Assembly (NCBI GenBank): GCA_035636095.1
Contig: DASPZU010000118.1
Span: 9,318 to 73,317 of the forward strand
DNA: 64,000 nt
Source: Gp7-AA10 sp035636095
GTDB lineage: Bacteria > Acidobacteriota > Thermoanaerobaculia > Gp7-AA8
Direction: 5' to 3'
Part shown: piece by piece, positions 16,653 through 26,257 of the stretch
Layout: each line of letters opens with the position of its first letter
Position numbering within the stretch: the first letter of the stretch is position 1
The notes under the pieces: model-generated
Databases searched by the model: none
What the model was told of the DNA's origin: nothing
Seen by the model: the letters and a program-made list of their open reading frames with translations, nothing else
Made by a program: the position numbers and the translations under genes

Positions 16653-18163
16653 ATCTCGACGAACTCGAACGCCGCAAAAAAGAGAGCGAGCTGGGCGGAG
16701 GCGAGGCGCGCATCCAGCGTCAGCACAGCGAAGGCAAGCTGACCGCGCGCGAGCGCGTCTCGCTGCTGTTCGATCCCGGATCGTTTCAGGAGCTCGATCA
16801 GCTGGTGGTCCATCGCAACACCGATTTCGGGATGGAGAAGCAGCGCGTTCCCGGCGACGGCGTGGTGGCCGGCTACGGGACTGTTCAGGGAAGACTGGTG
16901 TACGCCTTCGCGCAGGACTTCACAGTCTTCGGCGGATCGCTCTCCGAAACGCACGCCGCCAAGATCGTGAAGATCATGGACCTGGCCATGAAGAACGGCG
17001 CGCCCATCATCGGCCTCAACGACTCCGGCGGTGCGCGCATCCAGGAAGGCGTGGTATCGCTGGGCGGCTACGCCGACATTTTTCTGCGCAACACGCTGGC
17101 CAGCGGCGTCATCCCGCAGATCTCCGCCATCATGGGACCGTGCGCCGGCGGCGCCGTTTACTCGCCCGCCATCACCGACTTCATTTTGATGGTGAAGCGC
17201 ACCAGCTACATGTTCGTCACCGGTCCGGACGTGATCAAGACCGTAACGCACGAGGAAGTCACCAAGGAAAAGTTAGGCGGCGCGGAGACGCACAATCAGA
17301 TCTCCGGCGTCGCACACTTCGCAGCCGATTCCGATGAAGACTGCCTGGCCACCATCCGCGAGCTGCTGTCGTTCATCCCGTCGAACAATCTCGACGATCC
17401 GCCCCGCATCGCGAACGCCGACGACATCAATCGCGTCGACGCCCGGCTCGACAACTTCATCCCGGAGAATCCCAATCAGCCTTACGAGATCCGCGATCTG
17501 ATCAAGACCATCGCCGACGAAGGGCACTTTCTGGAGGTGCATCAGCATTTCGCCCGCAATCTGGTGGTCGGATTCATCCGGCTCAACGGATCGCCGGTGG
17601 GGGTGGTCGCGAATCAGCCTGCCTTTCTGGCGGGTGTGCTCGATATCAACGCGTCGCGCAAGGGCGCGCGGTTCGTCCGCTTCTGCGATGCCTTCAACAT
17701 CCCACTGCTGGTGGTCGAGGATGTGCCGGGATTTCTCCCCGGGACGGACCAGGAATACGGCGGCATCATCGTGCAGGGCGCGAAGCTGCTCTACGCGCTG
17801 GCGGAAGCGACCGTGCCGAAGATCACGGTGATCACGCGGAAGGCGTACGGCGGCGCGTACTGCGTGATGAACTCCAAGCACATTCGCGCCGACATGAACT
17901 TCGCGTACCCGACCGCCGAGATCGCGGTCATGGGCGCGGAGGGGGCGGTCAATATTCTCTATCGCGGGTCGTACGATCGCGATCAGAAGATCGCCGAGTA
18001 CAGGGAGAAGTTCGCGAATCCGTACATCGCTGCCGAGCGGGGATATATCGACGAGATCATCGAGCCGCGATTCACGCGGCGCAAAGTGATCACCGCCTTC
18101 GCAATGCTGCGCAACAAGCGGGACAAGAATCCGCCCAAGAAGCACGGCAACATCCCGCTGTAA
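16649..18163 (+). CDS. Acyl-CoA carboxylase carboxyltransferase (beta) subunit, propionyl/methylmalonyl type
   Basis: 504 residues, the usual size. It transfers CO2 from biotin to acetyl-, propionyl- or a related acyl-CoA. The N-terminal half has the acyl-CoA oxyanion region NDSGGARIQEG and GPCAGGAVYSP; the C-terminal half has the carboxybiotin region VPGFLPGTDQEYGGII and RKAYGGAYCVMNSK with PTAEIAVMGAEGAVNI. This set matches propionyl-CoA carboxylase beta (PccB) and the methylmalonyl-CoA decarboxylase alpha family. No biotin carboxylase or BCCP gene is adjacent, so the partners are elsewhere. The start GTG 16649 overlaps the DUF507-like stop. Confidence 0.93.
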   Translation: MNLDELERRKKESELGGGEARIQRQHSEGKLTARERVSLLFDPGSFQELDQLVVHRNTDFGMEKQRVPGDGVVAGYGTVQGRLVYAFAQDFTVFGGSLSETHAAKIVKIMDLAMKNGAPIIGLNDSGGARIQEGVVSLGGYADIFLRNTLASGVIPQISAIMGPCAGGAVYSPAITDFILMVKRTSYMFVTGPDVIKTVTHEEVTKEKLGGAETHNQISGVAHFAADSDEDCLATIRELLSFIPSNNLDDPPRIANADDINRVDARLDNFIPENPNQPYEIRDLIKTIADEGHFLEVHQHFARNLVVGFIRLNGSPVGVVANQPAFLAGVLDINASRKGARFVRFCDAFNIPLLVVEDVPGFLPGTDQEYGGIIVQGAKLLYALAEATVPKITVITRKAYGGAYCVMNSKHIRADMNFAYPTAEIAVMGAEGAVNILYRGSYDRDQKIAEYREKFANPYIAAERGYIDEIIEPRFTRRKVITAFAMLRNKRDKNPPKKHGNIPL

Positions 18164-18170
18164 CTGTCTG

Positions 18171-18199
18171 TTGACTGTCTTGTAACACGGTCATATATT
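18171..18199 (+). promoter_or_regulatory. Sigma-70-type promoter for the first TonB-dependent receptor gene
   Basis: TTGACT at 18171-18176 and TATATT at 18194-18199 are separated by exactly 17 bases, close to consensus. They lie 8 bp after the carboxylase stop and about 50 bp before the receptor start. Confidence 0.75.
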
Positions 18200-18249
18200 G
18201 CGCGCGGCACAGCAGGCCAACTCAAAAACGAGGTTCACAGGGGGCGAAG

Positions 18250-21200
18250 ATGAAAGGTCTTGCGTCGCGTTCTTTTCCATTGCTAGCAATCGCACTTTTA
18301 GTGCTTTCCGCAATTCCCGTTGTCGCACAGGAGCAGACGGCCACCATCGAGGGCGTAGTGACCGACCCGTCGGGGGCAGCGCTTCCAGGCGTGTCGATCG
18401 GACTGGTGAGCGCCAATGGCCAACGCTTGTCGGCTACGACCGACGGCGCGGGCCGATACCGATTCCCGGCGGTGCCTCCAGGGATCTACGCGATTAACGC
18501 GACCCTGGAGGGAATGCAGAAGACAACGATCAAGGACGTTCAGGTCACGCTCGGTGCGCCAAAGAAGGTCGACGTGCAGATGAAATTGGCACACGTCTCG
18601 GAGAGCGTCACAGTGAGCGCGGAAGCGCCGATCGTCGACGTGACCTCGAGCGCAACTACGAATTCGATCCGTGCCGAAACTTTCGAGCGGCTTCCGAAGG
18701 GTCGCGACTTTACATCGATCGCCACCCTGGCACCGGGCGCTAGAAATGATCCGAAGGCCGGAGGCATCACAGTTGACGGAGCGTCAGGTTCCGAGAACAA
18801 ATACATCATGGATGGTGTCGACACCACAAACCCGCAGACGGGCGTGTCCGGCAAAGTCCTGGTCACCGACTTCGTCGACGAAGTTCAGGTGAAATCCGCC
18901 GGCTATCAGGCCGAGTTTGGTGGCGCGGTGGGCGGAGTGATCAACGTCATCACCAAGACCGGCACGAACGAATTGAAGGGTTCGGTCGGTGGCTACTACA
19001 CGAATCGTGCGTGGGGCGGGGGCGTTCGCCCAACGCTGCAGATCAAGGCGACCGATCCGAATGCATCCGAGTACCACACGTTTCCTCGCGATGACAACAA
19101 GGTCGTCGAACCGGGATTCACGCTCGGCGGTCCGGTCATGCGCGATCGACTGTGGTTCTTCGCCGCTTATGAGCCGGCCGTTCAGAACATCGACCGAACG
19201 CCGGAGGGTTTCACTCAGTCATATTCGCAGGATTTCCGGCGAGACAACGGGGTGCTGAACCTCACCGGAAGTGCCACTTCGAAGTTTCTCTACAAATTCG
19301 CATTCAACAACAGCGGCTACAAGACGACGAACCTTCTGCCTGGCGTCAACGGCCGCGGCAACCCCAACCCATCGTTGTACACGGGAAAGAACGACAAGTT
19401 CATCAACTGGACCGCGTCTGGATACGCCGACTTCGTGGCCAATTCATCGTCGTATTCGAGCCTCCGCGGCGGGCGTTTCTTCCGGAACTACCGTCAGTCG
19501 GGAATCTCGACTGATCCACGCTACGTCTTCTCCGGTTCGAACAGCGTGTTTTCCGACGCGCCGCCGAGCCAGGTCCATCCCTCGGGCTATTCGAGCATAC
19601 CGACCAATACGGCGACACAGAAGGACGCCTACACCCGCGACAACGTCAACCTGGATACTTCCTGGTTCACGCAATTCATGGGTGAGCATCGGCTCAAGGG
19701 CGGCGTGCAGATCGAGAACCTGAAGAACCAGGTTTTAGATGGGGAGCAGAACTATCGCGTCACGATTTACTGGAACCGCGCCAATCCGCTGAGTGGCACA
19801 CGCGGCAAGTACGGAGCGGTCCGCGTCCGTCAGTTCCGCAGAACGGGCGACGTGACGAGCAAAAATCTCGGGCTATTCCTGCAGGATAGCTGGACCACCC
19901 TGAACGATCGCCTGACGCTCAACATTGGCTTACGTGGCGAGCAGGAGAAGGTGCCGTCATATGCCACTGAGGGAATCACCGGTCGCTATGCGGTCAATTG
20001 GGGGTACGGCGACAAACTCGCTCCACGTCTCGGCTTCTCTTACGACGTTCGTGGCGACGGCCGCACGAAGGCGTATGGCAGTTACGGCAGGTTCTACGAC
20101 ATCATGAAAATGGAGTTGCCGCGCGGATCGTTCGGCGGCGAGAAATGGATCGACGCCTCTTTCGATCTGAACACCGTCGATTACCTGTCGCTCAATTGTC
20201 AGGGCATCACCAACTCCATCACTCAGCGGCCGACCTGCAACGGTGCGACGTTTGTGTACAACGTCGATTTCCGTCATCCTGCCAACGCAGCCGATCTGAA
20301 CCTCATCGACCCGAAGCTCAAACCGATGCAGCAGGAGGAGTACACCGTCGGCATGCAGCATGAGCTTTCGCCGACGATGGCGATCGGCGCCCGCCTCACT
20401 CGCAAGCACCTCGTTCGGACCATCGAAGACACCGGAGTTCTGGTGACCAACCCAGATGGCTCCCAGGAAGAGCAATTCTTCATCGCCAATCCTGGCGAAG
20501 GCGTTGCCCGGCACATCCTCGGAGCGGACTTGCCGTCCATGCCGAAGCCGAAGCGCGACTACAACGGCCTGGAAGTGGAGTTCACCCGGCGCTTCTCCAA
20601 CCGCTTGTCGCTGCATGCGAGCTACCTCTACAGCCGGCTTACAGGCAACTACTCCGGGCTGGCCAATTCCGACGAGGCGGTTGGCTCCGGCAACGCTCGC
20701 ACTTCACCGAACGTGAATCGCGCCTTCGACGGTCTTTTCAATTTGTTCAACGCGCAAGGAAAGGCGGTCGTCGGCAGGCTGGCCACCGATCGTCCGCATC
20801 AGTTCAAGGCCCAGGCTGCGTACGCATTTGCATTCGGAACGACTATCGGCGTGAATCAGTACGTCGGCAGCGGCACGCCATTCCAGACCGAGTTCTCGGT
20901 CTCCAACATCCCCTTCTTCGCCTTCGGTCGCGGCGACATGGGCCGCTCGCCGTGGCTGAAGCAAACGGATCTCAACCTCACGCACGAAATCCGCCTCGGC
21001 GGCGGTTACGCGCTGGCGCTCGGCGTGAACGTTCTGAACCTCTTCGACACGAAGACAGTGCTGAACATCTACGATGTGTACAGTGGCGATAATCTGCGAA
21101 TGCGCGACGCCAACGGTAACGCGCTTGCGGTCGGTTCGCACGCTGAGGCGCAGGCATTCTTCAAGGGCTTCGATCCGAAAGCACTCTGCGCGCTGCAGAA

Positions 21201-21285
21201 GTGTTTTGTCGATCCCTTCTACGGGAAGCCGAATGCCTTCCAGGATCCGCGCGAGGTGCGTCTCAGCGCTCGCCTGATCTTCTAG
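18250..21285 (+). CDS. TonB-dependent receptor, Oar-like, with N-terminal carboxypeptidase-regulatory-like domain (1)
   Basis: 1011 residues, ATG preceded by AGGGGGCGA. A signal peptide (cleavage near VVAQ) is followed by a CarboxypepD_reg-like beta-sandwich (IEGVVTDPSGAALPGVSI), a plug domain (residues about 120-230, with DGVDTTNPQTGV) and a 22-strand-type outer-membrane barrel ending in the aromatic sequence EVRLSARLIF. Proteins of this build import large or scarce substrates or act in surface adhesion in Acidobacteriota and Bacteroidota. The TonB box is not obvious. A hairpin terminator follows at 21309-21340, so it is probably monocistronic with its own promoter at 18171. Confidence 0.92.
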   Translation: MKGLASRSFPLLAIALLVLSAIPVVAQEQTATIEGVVTDPSGAALPGVSIGLVSANGQRLSATTDGAGRYRFPAVPPGIYAINATLEGMQKTTIKDVQVTLGAPKKVDVQMKLAHVSESVTVSAEAPIVDVTSSATTNSIRAETFERLPKGRDFTSIATLAPGARNDPKAGGITVDGASGSENKYIMDGVDTTNPQTGVSGKVLVTDFVDEVQVKSAGYQAEFGGAVGGVINVITKTGTNELKGSVGGYYTNRAWGGGVRPTLQIKATDPNASEYHTFPRDDNKVVEPGFTLGGPVMRDRLWFFAAYEPAVQNIDRTPEGFTQSYSQDFRRDNGVLNLTGSATSKFLYKFAFNNSGYKTTNLLPGVNGRGNPNPSLYTGKNDKFINWTASGYADFVANSSSYSSLRGGRFFRNYRQSGISTDPRYVFSGSNSVFSDAPPSQVHPSGYSSIPTNTATQKDAYTRDNVNLDTSWFTQFMGEHRLKGGVQIENLKNQVLDGEQNYRVTIYWNRANPLSGTRGKYGAVRVRQFRRTGDVTSKNLGLFLQDSWTTLNDRLTLNIGLRGEQEKVPSYATEGITGRYAVNWGYGDKLAPRLGFSYDVRGDGRTKAYGSYGRFYDIMKMELPRGSFGGEKWIDASFDLNTVDYLSLNCQGITNSITQRPTCNGATFVYNVDFRHPANAADLNLIDPKLKPMQQEEYTVGMQHELSPTMAIGARLTRKHLVRTIEDTGVLVTNPDGSQEEQFFIANPGEGVARHILGADLPSMPKPKRDYNGLEVEFTRRFSNRLSLHASYLYSRLTGNYSGLANSDEAVGSGNARTSPNVNRAFDGLFNLFNAQGKAVVGRLATDRPHQFKAQAAYAFAFGTTIGVNQYVGSGTPFQTEFSVSNIPFFAFGRGDMGRSPWLKQTDLNLTHEIRLGGGYALALGVNVLNLFDTKTVLNIYDVYSGDNLRMRDANGNALAVGSHAEAQAFFKGFDPKALCALQKCFVDPFYGKPNAFQDPREVRLSARLIF

Positions 21286-21308
21286 TCGCCCGACACGACC
21301 CCGGCATC

Positions 21309-21340
21309 AAAAGGGTGGCGCTCCGGCGCCACCCTTTCTT
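21309..21340 (+). terminator. Hairpin terminator after TonB receptor 1
   Basis: AAAGGGTGGCGC (21310-21321) pairs perfectly with GCGCCACCCTTT (21326-21337) around a TCCG loop. The downstream run is only weakly T-rich, so it is a good hairpin with a modest U-tract. Confidence 0.75.
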
Positions 21341-21352
21341 ATTCTGTGACGG

Positions 21353-23293
21353 TTGCGTAAGCCTTTCCTGGTCCTTTTGATTCTTTTGACCACCTGCGGG
21401 AAGCACGAGCAGGCAAAGCCCAACGTCCTCCTCATCACCCTCGATACCTTTCGCGCCGATCGCGTCACTCCGGCAACGCCGAATCTGCTGAAACTCGCGC
21501 AGAGAGGCGAGTGGTTCCAGCATGCGGATTCGGTCGCGCCGCTGACCTTGCCCTCGCACGCGACCATTCTCTCCGGCATCCTTCCTCCGCATCACGGCCT
21601 GCGGAATAACGAAGTCGGCTCGTTTCCCGATCGCCCTACTCTCGCCACTGTTTTCGCGAAAGGCGGCTATCGCACGGGCGCGTTCGTCAGCGCATTCGTC
21701 CTCGATCGGCGCTTCGGCCTTTGGCGTGGATTCGAAACGTACGACGACGCGATCGCCCGCGATCCCAACGACACCGCGGCGATGTTCGAGGCCGAACGCC
21801 GCGGCGGCGAGACCGTCGATCGCGCGCTGGCGTGGCTGAGCCGCAGCGACGGACGGCCATGGTTCGCGTGGATCCATCTCTATGATGCGCACGCCCCCTA
21901 CGCGCCGCCCGCCCCGTTTCCGCAGACGTACGACGGCGAAGTGGCGTACGTCGACGCGCAAGTCGGCCGGATTCTGAGCGCGATCGATCCCGCGAAGACG
22001 ATCGTCGTCGTGGTCGGTGATCACGGTGAGGCCCTCGGCGAACACGGCGAGCTGACCCACGGCCTGCTGGTCTACGAATCCACGCTGCATGTTCCGCTCA
22101 TCATGGCGGGACCCGATGTGAAGCCCAACTCAGTGCTGCAGCCGATCAGCACCGTGGAAGTCGCGCCGCGGATTGCGGCCATGGTCGGCTTGTCGATTCC
22201 GCATGACGCGGCATCGGATATCTACGCCGAATCGGAGTATGCCAAGTCATTCGGATGGAGCGGCCTCACATCGATTCGCAGCGGAAATATCAAGCTGATT
22301 CGCGGCGCGACGTCCGAGATGTTCGATCTTGCCCGCGATCCAAACGAGACCAGGAACATCATCGATGATCGGCGGCGGCTTTACGGTCAGCTCGGCAAAC
22401 GGCTGGACGCGATTGGCGCGACCGCGATAGCCGCCACCGGAACGGTCGACGCCGAGACCCGCGCGAAACTCGCGAGCCTCGGCTACGTTGCGCCGGGTGC
22501 GGCCGCCAGGGGCAGCGGCCGCGATCCGCGCGAGATGGCGCCGCTTTTTCGACGCTACGAAGAAGCACAGGCCAAAAATTCGATCGCCGATCTCGAGCAG
22601 CTGGTCTCGAAAGATCCCGCCAATCCCGTTTTCCGTTCCACGCTCGCCCGCGCGGTCAAGCTCCACGGAGCGATCGATCGCGCCATTGCGCTTAATCGCG
22701 AGGCGGTCGCGCTTTCTCCTGCCGATCCCGACGCCTGGTACAACCTCGCCTCGGCGCTTCAAGAGCGCGGACGCACGGCCGAGGCGAGACAAGTCGCGAT
22801 CGAGGCGATCCGACTCGATCCTCATCGTCCCGACGCGCACAACATCCTCGGAATCGCCGACATCGAAACCGGCGACCCCAGCGGCGCCGAAACCGAATTC
22901 CGAAAAGCGATCGAGCTCGATCCTCGCAACGCCCGCGCCTGGAACAACCTCGGCAACGTTTTGCGAAGTGCCGGCCGCACAGCAGACGCCGAAACTGCGT
23001 ATCGCACAGCCCTCGAGATCACTCCCACCTACGCCGATCCTCTGAACGGACTGGGGGTGATCGCCGTGCAGGAGGGGAGGAGCGCCGAGGCCATCGCCGA
23101 TTTCGACAAGGCGCTGGCGGCGGCGCCTAACTTCTATGAAGCGCGGCTCAATCGGGCGATCGCTCTGCAATTGTCCGGGAACATCTCGGGCGCGCGAACC
23201 GAGCTCCAACACCTGCTAACACACCTGCCCAAGGGGAGTGCGCAGCGGAAAGCGGCCGAAACTCTGCTCGCTCGGCTACCACGGAAGCGTTAA
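21353..23293 (+). CDS. Sulfatase-fold (alkaline phosphatase superfamily) lipoprotein with C-terminal TPRs
   Basis: 646 residues, probable TTG start. Lipobox LTTC puts the lipid-anchored cysteine at residue 15. The catalytic domain begins NVLLITLDTFRAD (metal aspartate D31) and continues with PLTLPSHATILSG: the place of the formylglycine cysteine or serine is held by T65 and the following residues are PSH, so it is not a formylglycine sulfatase; threonine is the nucleophile used by phosphodiesterase or phosphoglycerol transferase relatives. GDHGEALGEHG supplies further metal ligands. From about residue 395 there are roughly five TPRs (PDAWYNLASALQERGRTAEA, ARAWNNLGNVLRSAGRTADA). It may process phosphorylated or sulfated surface polymers; the substrate is unknown. 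Confidence 0.88.
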   Translation: MRKPFLVLLILLTTCGKHEQAKPNVLLITLDTFRADRVTPATPNLLKLAQRGEWFQHADSVAPLTLPSHATILSGILPPHHGLRNNEVGSFPDRPTLATVFAKGGYRTGAFVSAFVLDRRFGLWRGFETYDDAIARDPNDTAAMFEAERRGGETVDRALAWLSRSDGRPWFAWIHLYDAHAPYAPPAPFPQTYDGEVAYVDAQVGRILSAIDPAKTIVVVVGDHGEALGEHGELTHGLLVYESTLHVPLIMAGPDVKPNSVLQPISTVEVAPRIAAMVGLSIPHDAASDIYAESEYAKSFGWSGLTSIRSGNIKLIRGATSEMFDLARDPNETRNIIDDRRRLYGQLGKRLDAIGATAIAATGTVDAETRAKLASLGYVAPGAAARGSGRDPREMAPLFRRYEEAQAKNSIADLEQLVSKDPANPVFRSTLARAVKLHGAIDRAIALNREAVALSPADPDAWYNLASALQERGRTAEARQVAIEAIRLDPHRPDAHNILGIADIETGDPSGAETEFRKAIELDPRNARAWNNLGNVLRSAGRTADAETAYRTALEITPTYADPLNGLGVIAVQEGRSAEAIADFDKALAAAPNFYEARLNRAIALQLSGNISGARTELQHLLTHLPKGSAQRKAAETLLARLPRKR

Positions 23294-23339
23294 CTTGGTC
23301 TATAGTCGGCGTCAATTTTCGGATTCGAAGGAGGTCCAT

Positions 23340-26207
23340 GTGAAGAGGCCACTCTCTTATATTGTTCTTTCCCTACTTCTACTTCTGACCGTGACGGCTG
23401 CCTTTGCGCAGACTGGTGGCGCGGCTCTCGGTGGAACCGTGACCGACGCGTCAGGCGGGGCATTGCCCGGCGTTACCGTCACGGCAACCCAAAACGCCAC
23501 CGGCTTCAATCGTTCGGTCGTGACGGGAGCCGATGGTGCCTATCGTTTTCCGTCTTTACCGGTCGGCACCTACATCGTCACCGCCGATCTTTCGGGATTT
23601 GCCTCCGTGACGACACGCAACGTCGAGTTGAACGTTGCGCAAGAGCGTGAGCTGAACATCGCGCTCAAGCAGGCGGCGGTCAAAGAACAGATCACGGTCA
23701 CGGCGTCGGCTCCGCTTATCGAGACCACACCGGCGGTCAGCACGGTCGTCAGCCAGAAGGAGATTCAGAATCTACCTCTCAACGGCCGTCAGTTCGCGAA
23801 CCTCGGCACACTTGCGCCGGGAACGACGCTCTCTGTCAACGCTGACCCGACCAAGCCGGGACAGATGACTATCGCGCTGAACGGCGGCAGCGGCCGCAAC
23901 GTGAATTTCCTCATCGACGGCGGCGACAACACCGATGACACCATCGGGGGCGCGCTGCAGAACTTCAACATCGAAGCGGTGCAGGAATTCAACATTCAGA
24001 CGCAGCAGTACAAAGCGGAATTCGGCCGCACCACCGGCGGCGTGCTGACGGTGGTCACCAAGACCGGGACGAACACCTTCGAAGGCAGCGCTTACGAGTT
24101 TTATCGCGACAAGAGCCTCAACTCGGAATCCGAGAGCGAAAAGCTCGGCGGGGGCGGCAAGGCGCCGTATCGCCGCAATCAATACGGAGCGTCGTTCGGA
24201 GGCCCGATCATGAGGGACCGCGCGCACTTCTTCGTCACCGGCGAGCGCACGGAACGGCCGACGAACTACATCGTCCAAACCAAGGGAATTTATCCGGACT
24301 TCGATGGCAAGGCGATCCCCACTCCGTTCAAGGACAACCTTCTGACCGCGAAGGCGAGCGCCGATATCAACGCCAAACAGTTCCTGCAGGTGCGATACGG
24401 CATGCAGAGGAACTCGGATAAGTACGGCGCGAGCCCGGTCATTCTTCCGAGCGCGCTCGGCACGATCACGAATACATACCACTCCATCCTCGGCGGGCAC
24501 ACCTGGCAGATCAGCTCCGACAAGTTGAACGAATTTCTTTTCCAGGACACCCACTTCAAGAATTCGATCAGCCCCGATTCCACTGACCCCACCATCGTTT
24601 ATCCGTCGGGTGTCTCGATCGGACAGAGCATCAACGCGCCACAATCGACGACACAGGTAAAACGCCAGTTTAAGGACGACTTCGCGTGGTCCATGAATTT
24701 CGGCGCGATGCGCCACGACTTCAAAGTCGGCGCGAACTACATCGACGAGCCGATCCTGGGCGGCGACTTCACTGTCGGCACCACCGGCCAGTACACACTG
24801 ACCGCCGACAAGCAGGGATCGCCGGTGGCCGACATCACGATCTTCGGCGGCTTCTTCGGCAACAAGACCCCCATCAAGCAGTACAACTATTACGTGCAGG
24901 ACGACCTGGCGGTCAATAAAAACCTGACCGTCAATGTCGGCTTGCGTTACGACCTCTGGAAAGGCTTCGATCTCGATCAGCACACGAATCCGATCTGGCA
25001 GGCGCTCTCCACGCAAACGAAGTACAACGAGGCCTACTTGCAGCCCTTCAAGAACGGCGGCGGGGGGAAGCTGAAGAACGACACCAACAACTGGGGTCCG
25101 CGCATCGGCTTCTCGTACGACCTGCGCGCCGATTCGAAGAACATCATCCGCGGCGGTTACGGACGCTATTACGATTTCCCGTACACGAACGCCACGATTC
25201 TGTTCCCCGCTGCGGCAGTGCAGTCGAATTACGGGGTCGTTTACAACAACAGCGATCCCAAAGGGATCAAGAACGCGAACGGCACGTTCTTTCAGCCCGG
25301 CCAGCCGCTGCCCCCCAATCAAATCACCGGGAGTCAGGTCCCTCCACCGAATGAAGTCGCTTCTCCCACCTTGGCCACACCGTACTCCGATCAGTTCTCG
25401 CTTGGATATTCGTGGCAGGTCAATCCATGGCTCGGACTGAATGTCGACGGATCGCACATCAGCTACAAGGACATTCCGTTCCGCTTCCGCGCGAATCCAA
25501 CCGATCCGTCGACCGGCAAGCGGCGCTTCCCGGCGTTCGGCAACTTCCGTCTCTGGATGGGCAATGGTTTCGCGAAATACAACGGCCTGAACATCGGCGG
25601 ACATGCGCGTCTGGGCGATCGCTTCGAGCTGCAGGGCTTCTACACAATTTCGCACGCGACCGGCAACATCCTCGCCGGAGCCGACGAGTTCCGCATCACG
25701 GCCGCAGGTTATCAGCCCGATCTACGGACTGTGCGCGATCAGAGCGTCAATCCGTACGATCCCAACTGCAGCGCCTGCACTGGTCCTCTCGACACCGATG
25801 CGCGCCATCGCGTGACGCTGAGCGGCATGTATCGCGCTCCGTACGGCATCAATCTCTCCGGCATTCTGCGCTACCACTCGGCAACGCCGTACACCGATTG
25901 GGCCGGCACCGACCTCAATGGCGACAAGTTCAACTTCGATCTGCCCCCCGGCGTCAGCCATGTGAACTCGCTGCGGGGTTCGTCGTTCTCGCAGCTGGAT
26001 GTGCGCGTGGGCAAGGCGTTCAAGTTCTTCGGCAACTACGGCGTTGAACTGATCGGCGAAGTGTTCAACCTGTTCAACTCGAAGAACGAGGCCGGTTTCG
26101 TTGGCAATCGTTTGTCGAAAGCGTACAAGCAGCCCAGCTTCTTCGCTGGCGATCCCGGCCACGGCGAGCAGCGCCTGGCTCAGCTCGGCTTACGCGTCAC
26201 GTTCTAG
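23340..26207 (+). CDS. TonB-dependent receptor, Oar-like (2)
   Basis: 955 residues from GTG 23340 with a strong AAGGAGG 5 bp upstream. Signal peptide ending AAFAQ, then a carboxypeptidase-regulatory-like domain (LGGTVTDASGGALPGVTV), plug (SAPLIETTPAVSTVVSQKEI, LPLNGRQFANLGTLAPG, DGGDNTDDTIGG) and a long barrel ending in LGLRVTF. A possible -10 TATAGT is at 23301-23306. It belongs to the same superfamily as receptors 1 and 3 but is not a recent duplicate by eye: the plugs use different motifs (LPLNGR here, LPKGRD and LPIGRN in the others). A terminator follows at 26231-26257; the last codons are also duplicated at 26826. Confidence 0.92.
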   Translation: MKRPLSYIVLSLLLLLTVTAAFAQTGGAALGGTVTDASGGALPGVTVTATQNATGFNRSVVTGADGAYRFPSLPVGTYIVTADLSGFASVTTRNVELNVAQERELNIALKQAAVKEQITVTASAPLIETTPAVSTVVSQKEIQNLPLNGRQFANLGTLAPGTTLSVNADPTKPGQMTIALNGGSGRNVNFLIDGGDNTDDTIGGALQNFNIEAVQEFNIQTQQYKAEFGRTTGGVLTVVTKTGTNTFEGSAYEFYRDKSLNSESESEKLGGGGKAPYRRNQYGASFGGPIMRDRAHFFVTGERTERPTNYIVQTKGIYPDFDGKAIPTPFKDNLLTAKASADINAKQFLQVRYGMQRNSDKYGASPVILPSALGTITNTYHSILGGHTWQISSDKLNEFLFQDTHFKNSISPDSTDPTIVYPSGVSIGQSINAPQSTTQVKRQFKDDFAWSMNFGAMRHDFKVGANYIDEPILGGDFTVGTTGQYTLTADKQGSPVADITIFGGFFGNKTPIKQYNYYVQDDLAVNKNLTVNVGLRYDLWKGFDLDQHTNPIWQALSTQTKYNEAYLQPFKNGGGGKLKNDTNNWGPRIGFSYDLRADSKNIIRGGYGRYYDFPYTNATILFPAAAVQSNYGVVYNNSDPKGIKNANGTFFQPGQPLPPNQITGSQVPPPNEVASPTLATPYSDQFSLGYSWQVNPWLGLNVDGSHISYKDIPFRFRANPTDPSTGKRRFPAFGNFRLWMGNGFAKYNGLNIGGHARLGDRFELQGFYTISHATGNILAGADEFRITAAGYQPDLRTVRDQSVNPYDPNCSACTGPLDTDARHRVTLSGMYRAPYGINLSGILRYHSATPYTDWAGTDLNGDKFNFDLPPGVSHVNSLRGSSFSQLDVRVGKAFKFFGNYGVELIGEVFNLFNSKNEAGFVGNRLSKAYKQPSFFAGDPGHGEQRLAQLGLRVTF

Positions 26208-26257
26208 TCAAGTCACAACCGTCCATGGTGAAGGGCGCCCGAAACGGGCGCCCTTTT
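26196..26257. repeat. 62-bp direct repeat, copy 1 (receptor 3' end plus terminator)
   Basis: It contains the last codons and stop of TonB receptor 2, a spacer AGTCAAGTCACAACCGT and a terminator hairpin. The same 62 bases recur at 26826-26887 at an offset of exactly 630 bp with 3 mismatches. In the second copy the stop codon TAG is changed to CAG. Confidence 0.9.

Noticed and set aside
21363..23293. Formylglycine-dependent sulfatase call for the lipoprotein
   Set aside because: The C/S-x-P-x-R motif is replaced by T-L-P-S-H; kept as alkaline-phosphatase superfamily only.
23772..25655. Long minus-strand open frame inside TonB receptor 2
   Set aside because: Antisense to a well-supported receptor; composition is valine/arginine-rich shadow coding with no recognisable domain.
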